Assembly: GCF_030317105.1 (NCBI RefSeq)
Contig: NZ_JASZYG010000026.1
Span: 1 to 64,000 of the forward strand
Length of the DNA: 64,000 nt
Direction: 5' to 3'
DNA from: Variovorax brevis
GTDB taxonomy: Bacteria; Pseudomonadota; Gammaproteobacteria; Burkholderiales; Burkholderiaceae_C
Of the stretch, positions 34,466 through 44,154 are shown in pieces. The notes beneath the pieces were generated by a model. It had not been told where the DNA came from. It made no database searches and saw only the letters and a list, made by a program, of their open reading frames with translations. The position numbers were made by a program, and so were the translations under genes. Each line of letters starts with the position of its first letter. Position 1 is the first letter of the stretch.

Positions 34466-35959
34466 CTAGAACCCCACAGGGCTACGCGTATGCCAGTCCG
34501 TCGCCTGCTGGAAGCGATGCGCCGCGTTCAGCAACTTCGCTTCGCTGAAATAGTTGCCGATGAGCTGCAGGCCCACCGGCATGCTGTCTTCCCCAAATCC
34601 CACAGGCAAGCTCATGCCCGGCAGACCCGCCAGCGAGCCGGGCAGGGTGAAGATGTCGGCGAGGTAGTCGGCGACCGGGTCGTCGCTGTGCTCGCCGATC
34701 TTCCACGCCACGGTGGGCGCCGCGGGGCCGGCGATCACGTCGCAGTCCTTGAAGGCGTTCTGGAAGTCGTCCGCGATCATGCGGCGCACCTTTTGCGCCT
34801 GCAGGTAGTAGGCGTCGTAGTAGCCGTGCGAGAGCACGTAGGTGCCGATCATGATGCGGCGCTTGACCTCGTCGCCGAAGCCTTCTTCGCGCGTCCTGGC
34901 GTACATGTCGGCCAGATCGCGGTAGTTGCTGGCGCGATGACCGAACTTCACGCCGTCGAAGCGGCTCAGGTTGCTCGACGCCTCGGCCGCCGCGAGGATG
35001 TAGTAGACCGGGATCGACAGTTCGGTGCGCGGCAAGGTCACGGCCACGCGTCGGGCGCCCAGCTTCTCGTATTCGCCCAGCGCAGCGTCGATGGCGGCGC
35101 GAACGCCCGGCGCCACGCCGTCACCCAGGAACTCCTTGGGCACGCCGATGCGCAAGCCTTCGAGCGAGCCGTTGAGCGAACGCGAGAAATCCTCAGCCGG
35201 CTTGTCGAGCGAGGTCGAGTCGCGATCGAGGTCGGGGCCGCAGATGCTGGAAAGCAGCAAAGCGCAGTCTTCCGCCGAGCGCGCCATCGGGCCGGCCTGG
35301 TCCAGACTCGACGCAAAAGCCACCATGCCGTAGCGCGACGCGCGCCCGTAGGTCGGCTTGATGCCCGTGACACCGCAAAACGAAGCCGGCTGGCGAATCG
35401 ATCCACCCGTGTCGGTGCCCGTGGCGGCAGGTGCCAGGCGCGCCGCGACCACGGCCGCGCTACCGCCCGAGGAGCCGCCGGGAATGCGCGTCGTGTCCCA
35501 TGGATTGCGCACGGGAACCACCTTGTCGCTGCCCACTGCGGGCACGGCCACATTTTCGTTGGACGATCCCATCGCGAATTCGTCGCAGCTCAGCTTGCCG
35601 AGCGTGACGGCGCCGGCCTCGGCGAGCTTGCGCACGACGGTGGCGTCGAAAGGCGAGCGGTAGCCCGCCAGCATCTTCGAACCGGCGGTGGTCGGGAAGT
35701 CGGTCGTGACGAAGATGTCCTTGTGCGCGATGGGCACGCCCGCCAGGGCCGGCGCGTTGCCCGCGGCGATGAGGCCGTCCGCGGCGCGCGCCTGCGCGAG
35801 GGTGGCGTCTTCGTCGATGGCGACAAAGGCGCCCAGCGATTCGTGCGCCTTCGCGCGAGCCAGGAAGTGCTGCGCCGTTTCAGTCGCGGAAACCTCGCGC
35901 GCCGCCAAGGCGCGCGCCAGTTGCGCCACGCCCAGCTGATGGAGTTCGGTGCCGCTCAT
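34466..35959 (-). CDS. gatA: Asp-tRNA(Asn)/Glu-tRNA(Gln) amidotransferase subunit A
   Basis: 497 residues, amidase-signature enzyme. Catalytic Lys-Ser-Ser: Lys in IAHKDIF near residue 73, the Gly/Ser-rich GGSSGGSAAVVAA near 150, and nucleophilic Ser in TDTGGSIRQPASFCG near 173. It releases ammonia from glutamine for GatB. Overlaps gatC by ATGA at 35956-35959. Confidence 0.97.
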   Translation of the reverse strand: MSGTELHQLGVAQLARALAAREVSATETAQHFLARAKAHESLGAFVAIDEDATLAQARAADGLIAAGNAPALAGVPIAHKDIFVTTDFPTTAGSKMLAGYRSPFDATVVRKLAEAGAVTLGKLSCDEFAMGSSNENVAVPAVGSDKVVPVRNPWDTTRIPGGSSGGSAAVVAARLAPAATGTDTGGSIRQPASFCGVTGIKPTYGRASRYGMVAFASSLDQAGPMARSAEDCALLLSSICGPDLDRDSTSLDKPAEDFSRSLNGSLEGLRIGVPKEFLGDGVAPGVRAAIDAALGEYEKLGARRVAVTLPRTELSIPVYYILAAAEASSNLSRFDGVKFGHRASNYRDLADMYARTREEGFGDEVKRRIMIGTYVLSHGYYDAYYLQAQKVRRMIADDFQNAFKDCDVIAGPAAPTVAWKIGEHSDDPVADYLADIFTLPGSLAGLPGMSLPVGFGEDSMPVGLQLIGNYFSEAKLLNAAHRFQQATDWHTRSPVGF

Positions 35960-36255
35960 TCGATCACCTTCGGCACGAGGAACAGGCCGGCTTCGACAGC
36001 CGGGGCGCTCTTCTGATTGGCCTCGCGGTTGTTCGGCTCCGTCACCTGGTCATCGCGCAGGCGCAGCGTCACGTCCTCGATGGCCGCCACGGGATGGGCG
36101 AGCGGCTCGATGCCGCGCGTGTCGACAGCGCGCATGCGCTCGACCAGGTCAAAAAAGCCGTTGATTTGGGTGAGCATGCGCTCGCTTTCATCGGCGCCGA
36201 GATCGAGTCGGGCGAGCGATGCAATGCGGGCGATATCGGTGGAGGTCAGGGACAT
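35956..36255 (-). CDS. gatC: Asp-tRNA(Asn)/Glu-tRNA(Gln) amidotransferase subunit C
   Basis: 99 residues, MSLTSTDIARIASLARLDL at the start and LRDDQVTEPNNRE near the end are GatC landmarks. The subunit wraps GatA and GatB together. First gene of gatCAB, divergent from mreB across 214 bases. Confidence 0.95.
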   Translation of the reverse strand: MSLTSTDIARIASLARLDLGADESERMLTQINGFFDLVERMRAVDTRGIEPLAHPVAAIEDVTLRLRDDQVTEPNNREANQKSAPAVEAGLFLVPKVIE

Positions 36256-36469
36256 CGATGGAAACCCGTAAAACCGGGCGAATTCACGGCCCGCGCGGGG
36301 CCGCTGAAACAGGATCGAGAGGGGTATTCGGTTATTATCCCGCCTTTGCCGCATCCCCCGCGAACGCGCCGGCATTTGCCGCAAAAACGATCAATTCACC
36401 CCGTCTAGACGACCAAACACAAGTGGGCGACGACTGCCAAGCGCTTTCGTGCCCTAGAGGATCCTGCAC

Positions 36470-37513
36470 ATGTTCGGAGCTTTCCGTCGGTACTTTTCGA
36501 CCGACCTTGCCATTGACCTTGGCACAGCCAACACCCTGATTTTTGCGCGCAATAAAGGCATTGTCCTGGATGAGCCTTCGGTGGTGGCGATCCGGCATGA
36601 AGGCGGCCCGCACGGCAAGAAGGTGATCCAGGCTGTTGGCCGCGAAGCCAAGGCCATGCTCGGCAAGGTGCCCGGCAACATCGAGGCCATCCGCCCGATG
36701 AAGGACGGCGTGATCGCCGACTTCGTCATCACCGAGCAGATGATCAAGCAGTTCATCAAGATGGTGCACCCGCGCACGTTGCTCACGCCGAGCCCGCGCA
36801 TCATCATCTGCGTGCCCTGCGGCTCGACCCAGGTCGAACGCCGCGCCATCAAGGACGCGGCCGAAGCGGCGGGCGCCACGTCGGTCTACCTCATCGAAGA
36901 GCCGATGGCCGCAGCGCTCGGCGCCGGCCTGCCGGTGAGCGAAGCCAGCGGTTCGATGGTCGTGGACATCGGCGGCGGCACCACCGAAGTGGGCGTGATC
37001 TCGCTGGGCGGCATGGTCTACAAGGGCTCGGTGCGCGTCGGCGGCGACCGCTTCGACGAAGCCATCATCAACTACATCCGCCGCAACTACGGCATGCTGA
37101 TCGGCGAGCCGACGGCCGAAGTCATCAAGAAGAACATCGGTTCCGCGTTCCCTGGTTCCGAAGTCAAGGAAATGGAAGTCAAGGGCCGCAACCTCTCCGA
37201 AGGCGTGCCGCGCAGCTTCACCATCAGCAGCAACGAAGTGCTGGAAGCGCTGACCGAGCCGCTGAACAACATCGTCTCGGCCGTGAAGAACGCGCTGGAG
37301 CAAACTCCACCCGAACTGGGCGCCGACATCGCCGAGCGCGGCATGATGCTCACCGGCGGCGGCGCGCTGCTGCGCGACCTCGATCGCCTGCTGGCCGAAG
37401 AGACGGGCCTGCCGGTGCTGGTCGCCGAAGACCCGCTGACCTGCGTGGTGCGCGGCTGCGGCATCGCCCTCGAGCGCATGGATCGTCTGGGAAGTATTTT
37501 CACGAGCGAGTAA
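36470..37513 (+). CDS. mreB: Rod shape-determining protein MreB
   Basis: 347 residues, actin-like ATPase. Motifs: LAIDLGTANTLIF phosphate-1 loop near residue 14, VVDIGGGTTEVGVIS phosphate-2 near 164, and LTGGGALLRDLD adenosine loop near 290. It polymerises under the inner membrane and guides elongation. First gene of the cell-shape operon mreBCD-mrdA. Confidence 0.98.
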   Translation: MFGAFRRYFSTDLAIDLGTANTLIFARNKGIVLDEPSVVAIRHEGGPHGKKVIQAVGREAKAMLGKVPGNIEAIRPMKDGVIADFVITEQMIKQFIKMVHPRTLLTPSPRIIICVPCGSTQVERRAIKDAAEAAGATSVYLIEEPMAAALGAGLPVSEASGSMVVDIGGGTTEVGVISLGGMVYKGSVRVGGDRFDEAIINYIRRNYGMLIGEPTAEVIKKNIGSAFPGSEVKEMEVKGRNLSEGVPRSFTISSNEVLEALTEPLNNIVSAVKNALEQTPPELGADIAERGMMLTGGGALLRDLDRLLAEETGLPVLVAEDPLTCVVRGCGIALERMDRLGSIFTSE

Positions 37514-37676
37514 CTGTTGCTCGGCCCCAGGCTTGCCCGCGTCGGGAGGCCGCCAACCCCCTGCCGGGGGAACTCCAGCGGCCCGGCACAGCCAGTTGCG
37601 CGGTGTTTCTGAAATGGGGCTGCGGCTGCTTGGGAGCCTAGGACAATTCCCGGTGTTTCTGGCGTAAAACTCCACC

Positions 37677-38861
37677 ATGCCGCTTGGCACTCTCGATCGA
37701 ACCGCGCCGCCCCTCTTCAACCAGGGGCCCTCTGCGCTGAGCAAGCTGGTCTTCTTCAGCGCGCTTGCGCTTTTCCTGATGGTGGCGGACGCGCGCTTCC
37801 ACATCGTCCAGCCGGTCCGCACTGTCGTCGGTGCCATTCTTTATCCAGCCCAGTGGCTCGCGCTCAAGCCGGTGCAAATGGCGCTGGGTGGCGGCCGCTA
37901 TTTCGACGACCTGCAAACGGCGCAACGCAACGAGGCCGAGGCGCGCAAGGAACTCGCCCGCCAGTCCGAGCGCGCAAGCCAGTCCGACAGCCTGGCGCAG
38001 GACAACGCACGGCTGCGATCCCTGCTCGAACTTCGGCAAACGACGCCCACGCCGGGCCGCGCAGCCGAGGTGCTGTACGACGCGGCCGATCCGTACACGC
38101 GCAAGATCGTCATCGACCAGGGCATCACGCACGGCATCGCGGCCGGATCGCCTGTCATCGACGAGCGGGGTGTGCTGGGGCAGGTCACGCTGGTGCAGCC
38201 TTTCACCAGCGAGGTAACGCTGGTGATCGACCGCGACCTGGCCATTCCCGTGCAGAACACGCGTACCGGCGCGCGCAGCGTGGCCTTTGGTGACCCCAAC
38301 GTGCACGGCGGCGGGCTCGAGTTGCGCTTCATGGCCGCCAATGCGGATCTGCGCGAGGGCGACTTGCTCGCCACCAGCGGGGTCGACGGCGTGTATCCAG
38401 CGGGTCTTCCCGTGGCACGGATCGACAACGTCGAGCGTCGCGCGGACTCGGCCTTTGCGCGCATCCATTGCCTGCCGCTCGCCGCGGTGACTGCCGCGCG
38501 TTACGTGCTCGTGCTGTCGCCGGTGGGTGGGGCCATCACGCGCCCCGCGCATGCGGCGGCGCCCGAGCCCGTGGCCGGCAAGAAGAAGGCGGGCGACAAG
38601 GACAAGACGGACAAGACCGCGGACAAGTCCCCCGGAAAAGCCGCGGACAAGGCAGCCGGCAAGGCAACAGACAAGCCAGGCGACAAGGCGGGCGACAAGG
38701 TGGCTGCTGACAAGGCGGCAAGCGACAAGACAGCAGCCGACAAAGCAACGGCCGACAAAGCAACGGCCGACAAAGCAACCGCCGCCAAGCCGCCCGCAAA
38801 GCCCGCCGCACATGCGCCGGCCAAGCCAGCCACCACCGAAAAGGAAAGGCAGGCCCCATGA
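37677..38861 (+). CDS. mreC: Rod shape-determining protein MreC
   Basis: 394 residues. One membrane span at about 23-37, a coiled coil at 72-120, and paired beta domains at 130-285. The last 110 residues are a low-complexity Lys/Asp/Ala tail (repeated ADKAT units) not found in typical MreC of about 280-330 residues; part of it is encoded by a 15-base tandem repeat. Overlaps mreD by ATGA. Confidence 0.95.
   Translation: MPLGTLDRTAPPLFNQGPSALSKLVFFSALALFLMVADARFHIVQPVRTVVGAILYPAQWLALKPVQMALGGGRYFDDLQTAQRNEAEARKELARQSERASQSDSLAQDNARLRSLLELRQTTPTPGRAAEVLYDAADPYTRKIVIDQGITHGIAAGSPVIDERGVLGQVTLVQPFTSEVTLVIDRDLAIPVQNTRTGARSVAFGDPNVHGGGLELRFMAANADLREGDLLATSGVDGVYPAGLPVARIDNVERRADSAFARIHCLPLAAVTAARYVLVLSPVGGAITRPAHAAAPEPVAGKKKAGDKDKTDKTADKSPGKAADKAAGKATDKPGDKAGDKVAADKAASDKTAADKATADKATADKATAAKPPAKPAAHAPAKPATTEKERQAP
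38736..38780. repeat. Three tandem 15-base repeats inside mreC
   Basis: GCCGACAAAGCAACG occurs at 38736-38750 and 38751-38765, then with one final-base change at 38766-38780. Each copy encodes Ala-Asp-Lys-Ala-Thr in the C-terminal tail. The in-frame unit allows copy-number change without a frameshift. Confidence 0.9.
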
Positions 38862-39379
38862 TCATGCGTCCAGGCCAGCAGCAATTGCTGCTCCCCGTCA
38901 ATCCGATCTTCATGTGGGGCAGCCTGCTCGTGGCGATGCTGCTCAACATGCTGCCGCTTGGCCGCGTCGCGTGGACGCCTGACTTGCTGGCGCTCGCCAT
39001 CGTGTTCTGGGGCGTGCACCAGCCGGCGCGCATCAGCATCGGCACCGCCTTCGTGTTCGGCCTGTGCATGGACGTGCAGCAGTCGGCGATGCTTGGCCAG
39101 CACGCGCTGTCGTACACGGCGCTGGGCTACTTTGCGATCACCATCCATCGCCGTCTCCTTTGGTATCCGGTGATTTCGCAAGCGTTGCAGGTGTTGCCGC
39201 TCTTTGCATTCCTGCACGTCGTCGAACTGGGCATTCGTCTCGTGGGCGGCGGCGTGTATCCGGGCTGGCAGATGTTCCTGTCGCCGCTGCTCGAGGCCGC
39301 GCTCTGGCCCGTGGCGACGGCGCTTCTGCTGGCGCCGCAACGCCGGGCCCCGGAGCCCGATGCCAACCGGCCCTTGTGA
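38858..39379 (+). CDS. mreD: Rod shape-determining protein MreD
   Basis: 173 residues, about five membrane helices (LLVAMLLNMLPLG, LLALAIVFWGVHQ, GLCMDVQQS). The MreD pattern FGLCMDVQQSAMLGQHAL is recognisable in the third helix region. Inner-membrane partner of MreC; its start overlaps the mreC stop by ATGA. Confidence 0.93.
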   Translation: MIMRPGQQQLLLPVNPIFMWGSLLVAMLLNMLPLGRVAWTPDLLALAIVFWGVHQPARISIGTAFVFGLCMDVQQSAMLGQHALSYTALGYFAITIHRRLLWYPVISQALQVLPLFAFLHVVELGIRLVGGGVYPGWQMFLSPLLEAALWPVATALLLAPQRRAPEPDANRPL

Positions 39380-39410
39380 AACTCCGCAGGCGACCTAAGC
39401 TCCAAGCCCC

Positions 39411-41381
39411 ATGACCGAAATCCGCAATGTCGCTGCCGACCTGGCGCGCTTTCGCCGGCGTGTGCTGGTCATTGCGCTCGTGGTGCTCGTGTGCTTCGGC
39501 TTGCTGGGTGCGCGGCTGTTCTTCCTGCAGGTGGTGCGCCATGAAGACCTCGCGGACCAGGCGGAGAACAACCGCACGGCCATCGTGCCGGTGGTGCCCA
39601 ATCGCGGATTGATCCTCGACCGCAACGGCATCGTGCTGGCGTCCAACTATTCGGCGTTCACGCTGGAGATCACGCCATCGAAGGCGGGCAACCTTGAAAC
39701 CACGATCGATCAGCTCGCCGAGGTGGTCGACATCACGCCGCGCGACCGCCGCCGCTTCAAGCGCTTGCGCGAGGATTCCCGCAGCTTTGATTCCGTACCC
39801 ATCCGCACGCGGCTCACGGACGAAGAGGTGGCGCGCTTTGCCGCGCAGCGCTATCGCTTTCCGGGCGTCGAGATCAAGGCGCGCCTGTTCCGCAACTACC
39901 CCAACGGCGAAATCGCCAGCCACGTGCTGGGCTACATCGGCCGCATCAACCAGGCCGAAAAGGCGGCCATGGACGATTGGGAAGACGAGGACCTGGCCAA
40001 CTACAAGGGCACCGAATACATCGGCAAGCTGGGCATCGAGCAAAGCTACGAGAAGCAGCTGCACGGCCTGACTGGCGTCGAGCAGATGGAAACTTCCGCC
40101 GGCGGCCGCGCCGTGCGCCGCCTTGCCAGCAAACCCGCCACGCCGGGCAACACGGTGATGCTGGCGCTCGACATCAAGCTGCAAAAGCTCATCGAGGACA
40201 TGTATGGCGATCGCCGCGGCGCGCTGGTCGCCATCGACCCCAAGACCGGCGAGGTGCTGGCCTTCGTCAGCAAGCCGACTTTCGACCCCAACCTGTTCGT
40301 CGAAGGCATCGACACCGAAAGCTGGCAGGCGCTGAGCGAGTCGATCGACAAGCCGCTGCTCAATCGCGCACTGCGCGGCACCTATCCGCCGGGCTCGACC
40401 TACAAACCCTTCATGGCGCTGGCGGCGCTGCAGACCGGCAAGCGCGCGGCCAGCACCGTGGTCCTCGACCCGGGATACTTCAACTTTGGCGGCCATCGCT
40501 TCGGCAGTCCGGAAGGCTACATCGGCGGCGTCGACATGCGGCGCGCCATCCAGTTGTCGAGCAACATCTATTTCTATTCGCTGGCCAACGAGATGGGCGT
40601 GGACATGATTCACGACTTCATGAAGCCGCTGGGCTTCGGCCAGATCACCGGCATCGACATGGGCGGTGAAGTGCGCGGCGTGCTGCCCAGCACCGAGTGG
40701 AAGCGCAACGCCTACAAGCGGCCCGAGATGAAGAAGTGGTACGCCGGCGAGACCATTTCGCTGGGCATCGGGCAGGGATACAACGCCTTCACGATGCTGC
40801 AGTTGGCGCAGGCGACGGCCGTCGTGGCCGACGGCGGCATCAAGCACCGTCCGCACCTGGTGCTGGCGACCAAGGACACGGTCACGGGGCAGGTGACCCC
40901 GGTGCCGCAACCTCCGGTCGACAACCTGGGCTTCACGCCGCAAAACGTCTCGGTGATCCGCGACGGCCTGATGGCCGTGGTCAGCGGTGGCACGGCGCGC
41001 GCGGTCTTCGCCGGCGCAGGCTACGCGGCCGCCGGCAAGACCGGGACCGCGCAGGCCGTCGGCATGGCTGCCAACACCAAGTACAACGCCAAGGCGCTGG
41101 AAGAGCACCAGCGCGACCACGCGTTGTTCGTGGCGTTCGCGCCGGCCAACGATCCCAAGATCGCGGTGGCCGTCATCGTGGAAAACGCCGGCTGGGGTGC
41201 CGGAGCGGCAGCGCCCATCGCGCGCCGCGTCTTCGACTATTGGCTCTTGAACCAGTACCCGAACGAAGCGGACATGGCCGCCGTTCGCATCGGCAAGGCG
41301 GCGGCGCCGATGGGCAAGCCGCGCGTGGCCAGCGAAATCGCGTGGCCGACGCCCTCGAGCAATCCGGCGTCGGCGCCCTGA
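39411..41381 (+). CDS. mrdA: Penicillin-binding protein 2 (elongasome transpeptidase)
   Basis: 656 residues. One N-terminal membrane anchor (about 17-37), a PBP dimer domain, then the transpeptidase: SxxK in PPGSTYKPFMAL near residue 329, SxN in LSSNIYF near 383, KTG in AAGKTGTAQ near 543. It cross-links peptidoglycan during rod elongation. It closes the mreBCD operon; rodA is not next to it, because the following gene converges. Confidence 0.96.
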   Translation: MTEIRNVAADLARFRRRVLVIALVVLVCFGLLGARLFFLQVVRHEDLADQAENNRTAIVPVVPNRGLILDRNGIVLASNYSAFTLEITPSKAGNLETTIDQLAEVVDITPRDRRRFKRLREDSRSFDSVPIRTRLTDEEVARFAAQRYRFPGVEIKARLFRNYPNGEIASHVLGYIGRINQAEKAAMDDWEDEDLANYKGTEYIGKLGIEQSYEKQLHGLTGVEQMETSAGGRAVRRLASKPATPGNTVMLALDIKLQKLIEDMYGDRRGALVAIDPKTGEVLAFVSKPTFDPNLFVEGIDTESWQALSESIDKPLLNRALRGTYPPGSTYKPFMALAALQTGKRAASTVVLDPGYFNFGGHRFGSPEGYIGGVDMRRAIQLSSNIYFYSLANEMGVDMIHDFMKPLGFGQITGIDMGGEVRGVLPSTEWKRNAYKRPEMKKWYAGETISLGIGQGYNAFTMLQLAQATAVVADGGIKHRPHLVLATKDTVTGQVTPVPQPPVDNLGFTPQNVSVIRDGLMAVVSGGTARAVFAGAGYAAAGKTGTAQAVGMAANTKYNAKALEEHQRDHALFVAFAPANDPKIAVAVIVENAGWGAGAAAPIARRVFDYWLLNQYPNEADMAAVRIGKAAAPMGKPRVASEIAWPTPSSNPASAP

Positions 41382-41397
41382 TATTTGTTGCGCGCGA

Positions 41398-42156
41398 TCA
41401 GCGCAAGAAGGCGTCGTACGCGGTCTTCATGATCAGCGCGCTCACGACCACGATGAACACCTTGCGCACGAAGCCGGCGCCGTGCTTGAGCGCCACGCGC
41501 GCGCCGATCAGGCTGCCCGCGACATTCGCCACCGCCATCACCAGTCCGAAGTGCCACCAGACGTGGCCCTTCAGGGCCAGCAGCAGCAGGCCGCCCAGGT
41601 TGGTCGTGGTGTTGAGCAGCTTGGCCGATGCCGACGCATTGAGAAAGTCGTAGCCCAGCACCCGCACCATCATGAAGATGAAGAAGCTGCCGGTGCCCGG
41701 CCCGAAGAAGCCGTCGTAGGTGCCCAGCACGAAGCCGACGGCGCACATCACGATCATCTCGGCGCGGCCGGAAAAATTCGGCAGGTGATGGCGGCCCAGG
41801 TCCTTGCGCGCCACGGTGTACAGCAGCAAGCCCAGCAGGATGAAAGGCAGGAGCTTGCGCAGGAAGTCGCCCGACACCAGAGTGAGCGCCCACGCGCCGC
41901 AAAGCGATCCGGTAAACGCGAGTGCCGCGGCGGGCAGCAGGGCGTGCCATCGCATGTGCACCCGGCGGCTGAATTGCGCCGTGGCAGCGGCCGTGCCCCA
42001 AACAGAGGCGCTCTTGTTCGTGCCGAACAGCGTCGCTGCGGGCGCGCCGGGAAAGACGGAGAACAGGACCGGAATCAGGATCAACCCGCCGCCGCCAACA
42101 ATTGAATCTACAAAGCCCGCGAACAACGACGCGAAAGTGACCACCAACCATTCCAT
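41398..42156 (-). CDS. TSUP family (TauE/SafE, YfcA-like) membrane permease
   Basis: 252 residues, about eight helices. The N-terminal GFVDSIVGGGGLILIPVLF and the mid-protein GFVLGTYDGFFGPGTGSFF are the paired TSUP repeats. Members export sulfite or organosulfur compounds, or are of unknown substrate (YfcA). Converges on mrdA with a 16-base gap. Confidence 0.88.
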   Translation of the reverse strand: MEWLVVTFASLFAGFVDSIVGGGGLILIPVLFSVFPGAPAATLFGTNKSASVWGTAAATAQFSRRVHMRWHALLPAAALAFTGSLCGAWALTLVSGDFLRKLLPFILLGLLLYTVARKDLGRHHLPNFSGRAEMIVMCAVGFVLGTYDGFFGPGTGSFFIFMMVRVLGYDFLNASASAKLLNTTTNLGGLLLLALKGHVWWHFGLVMAVANVAGSLIGARVALKHGAGFVRKVFIVVVSALIMKTAYDAFLR

Positions 42157-42235
42157 TGGTGGAATTGTCTCATCGTGGGTTTGCTATCAAATCAGGAGCA
42201 CGAGCCGCACGCAGGAAGATGTTGCGCCGCGAGCC

Positions 42236-42269
42236 GGAAAAAAGAAAAGGCGCCGACCAGCGGCGCCTT
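42236..42269 (-). terminator. Rho-independent terminator after the GMC oxidoreductase gene
   Basis: Perfect 9-base stem AAGGCGCCG (42247-42255) and CGGCGCCTT (42261-42269), 5-base loop. On the minus strand it is followed by a T-rich run (TTCTTTTTT), about 140 bases past the GMC stop. On the plus strand no T run follows. Confidence 0.8.
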
Positions 42270-42408
42270 GATCAAAAAAACGGCATCTCGTGCGGATGCC
42301 TTGTTCCTATTCATTCTGTATTCCGAAAAATGTCTCCTCGGCCCCCGCGCCTCGGGATGAGCCCGTTTGCGAGTGGCATGACTGTATGCGACGCACCTCG
42401 CAAGTGCA

Positions 42409-44055
42409 TCAGGATTTACCCGCTTGGCGAATCCATGCAGCAGCCTTCTCCGCCATCATCAATGTGGGACTGTTGGTGTTGCCGCTGGTGATGGTGGGCA
42501 TCGCGCCTGCATCGACCACGCGCAAGCCTGCAATGAATCCGCCCTGGCCATCACGCACGCGAAGGCGCGAATCGAGCACGGCTGCGGGGTCGTTGTCGGC
42601 GCCCATTTTCGTGGTGCCCACGGGATGGAAGATGGTGGTGGCGATGTCGCCAGCCAGGCGCGCCAATTCGTCGTCGCTCTGGTATTGGACGCCCGGCTTC
42701 CATTCCTGCGGACGGTACTTCGCGAGCGCCGGCTGGGCCACGATATTCCGGGTGACGCGCAGCGAATCAGCGGCCACTTTCCGGTCCGCTTCGGTGCTCA
42801 GATAGTTGGGCGCGATGGCCGGCGCGTCCTCATGGCGCGCGCTGCGGATGCGCACCGTGCCGCGGCTCGTCGGGTTGAGGTTGCACACGCTGGCAGTGAA
42901 CGCCGGAAAGCTGTGCAGCGGCTCACCGAACGCATCGAGCGACAGCGGCTGCACGTGGTATTCGATGTTGGGCCAGGCGTGTTCGCGGGAACTGCGCGTG
43001 AAGGCGCCGAGCTGCGAGGGCGCCATGCTCATCGGGCCGGTGCGCTTGAACGCGTATTCCAGGCCGATCTTCGCCTTGCCGAACAATGAAGACGCCAGCA
43101 CGTTGAGCGTGGGCGCCCCGTCGATCTTGTAGACCGCGCGGATCTGCAGGTGGTCTTGCAGGTTGCCGCCCACGCCCGGCAGATCGGCGACCACGTCGAT
43201 GCCGTGCTGGCGAAGCAGCTCGGCCGGGCCGATGCCCGACAGTTGCAGGATCTGCGGCGAGCCGATGCTGCCGGCCGAGAGCACCACTTCGCACGTGGCA
43301 TGGGCCACGACCATTTCGCTGCCGTTCCACACCTGCGCACCGGTGCAGCGGCGCGTGCCGTCGCCTTGCGTCTCGACGATGAGCTTCGTGACGTGCGCAC
43401 CGGTCCACAACTCGAAGTTGGGTCGGCCGTAACAGGTTGGGCGCAGGAAGGCCTTGGCCGTGTTCCAGCGCCAGCCGTTCTTCTGGTTGACTTCGAAGTA
43501 GCCGACGCCTTCGTTGCTGCCGCGATTGAAGTCGATGGTGTGCGGCACGCCGGCTTGCGTGGCGGCTTCGGCAAAGGCGTCAAGGATGTCCCAGCGCAGG
43601 CGCTGCTTTTCGACGCGCCATTCGCCGCCTGCACCGTGCATGTCATCGGCGCCGCGGTAGTGGTCCTCGTGCTGCCTGAAGGCCGGCAGCACGTTGTCCC
43701 AGCGCCATTCGTCGTCACCGGTGAGCTGCGCCCATTGCTCGTAGTCGCGCGCCTGGCCGCGCATGTAGATCATGCCGTTGATGCTGGAGCAGCCGCCCAG
43801 CGTCTTGCCGCGCGGGTAGCGCAAGGTGCGGCCGTTGAGCCCCGCGTCGGGCTCGGTCTTGTAGAGCCAGTCGGTGCGCGGGTTGCCGATGCAATAGAGA
43901 TAGCCGACCGGAATGTGGATCCAGTGGTAGTCGTCCTTGCGGCCCGCTTCGATGAGCAGCACGCGGCGGTTGGCGTCCGCGCTGAGCCGGTTGGCCATCA
44001 ACGCGCCGGCCGTGCCACCGCCGATGACGATGTAGTCGAATGTCGTGTCGCTCAA
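42409..44055 (-). CDS. GMC-family FAD oxidoreductase (choline/alcohol dehydrogenase-like)
   Basis: 548 residues. FAD-binding DYIVIGGGTAGALMANRLS at residues 6-24, GMC signatures YPRGKTLGGCSSINGMIYMRG near 90-110 (in two parts) and GSIGSPQILQLSGIGP near 265, catalytic His in IFHPVGTTKMG near 480. It oxidises alcohols to aldehydes. The start is TTG at 44055, chosen because AAGGAG lies 8 bases upstream; an ATG at 44115 has no ribosome site. Downstream of mmsA on the same strand. Confidence 0.88.
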   Translation of the reverse strand: MSDTTFDYIVIGGGTAGALMANRLSADANRRVLLIEAGRKDDYHWIHIPVGYLYCIGNPRTDWLYKTEPDAGLNGRTLRYPRGKTLGGCSSINGMIYMRGQARDYEQWAQLTGDDEWRWDNVLPAFRQHEDHYRGADDMHGAGGEWRVEKQRLRWDILDAFAEAATQAGVPHTIDFNRGSNEGVGYFEVNQKNGWRWNTAKAFLRPTCYGRPNFELWTGAHVTKLIVETQGDGTRRCTGAQVWNGSEMVVAHATCEVVLSAGSIGSPQILQLSGIGPAELLRQHGIDVVADLPGVGGNLQDHLQIRAVYKIDGAPTLNVLASSLFGKAKIGLEYAFKRTGPMSMAPSQLGAFTRSSREHAWPNIEYHVQPLSLDAFGEPLHSFPAFTASVCNLNPTSRGTVRIRSARHEDAPAIAPNYLSTEADRKVAADSLRVTRNIVAQPALAKYRPQEWKPGVQYQSDDELARLAGDIATTIFHPVGTTKMGADNDPAAVLDSRLRVRDGQGGFIAGLRVVDAGAMPTITSGNTNSPTLMMAEKAAAWIRQAGKS

Positions 44056-44154
44056 CTGGAAGTCTCCTTGTTCTTCTGGGCAAGCCGCTTGTTCGCGCAC
44101 CCGCGATCCCAGCAACGCAGCGCGGATCTGGCTCCGCCAGTCCGCAGCTGTGGT

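Noticed and set aside
38736..38780. Short tandem repeats as a CRISPR array
   Set aside because: Units are 15 bases with no spacers and lie in frame inside mreC.
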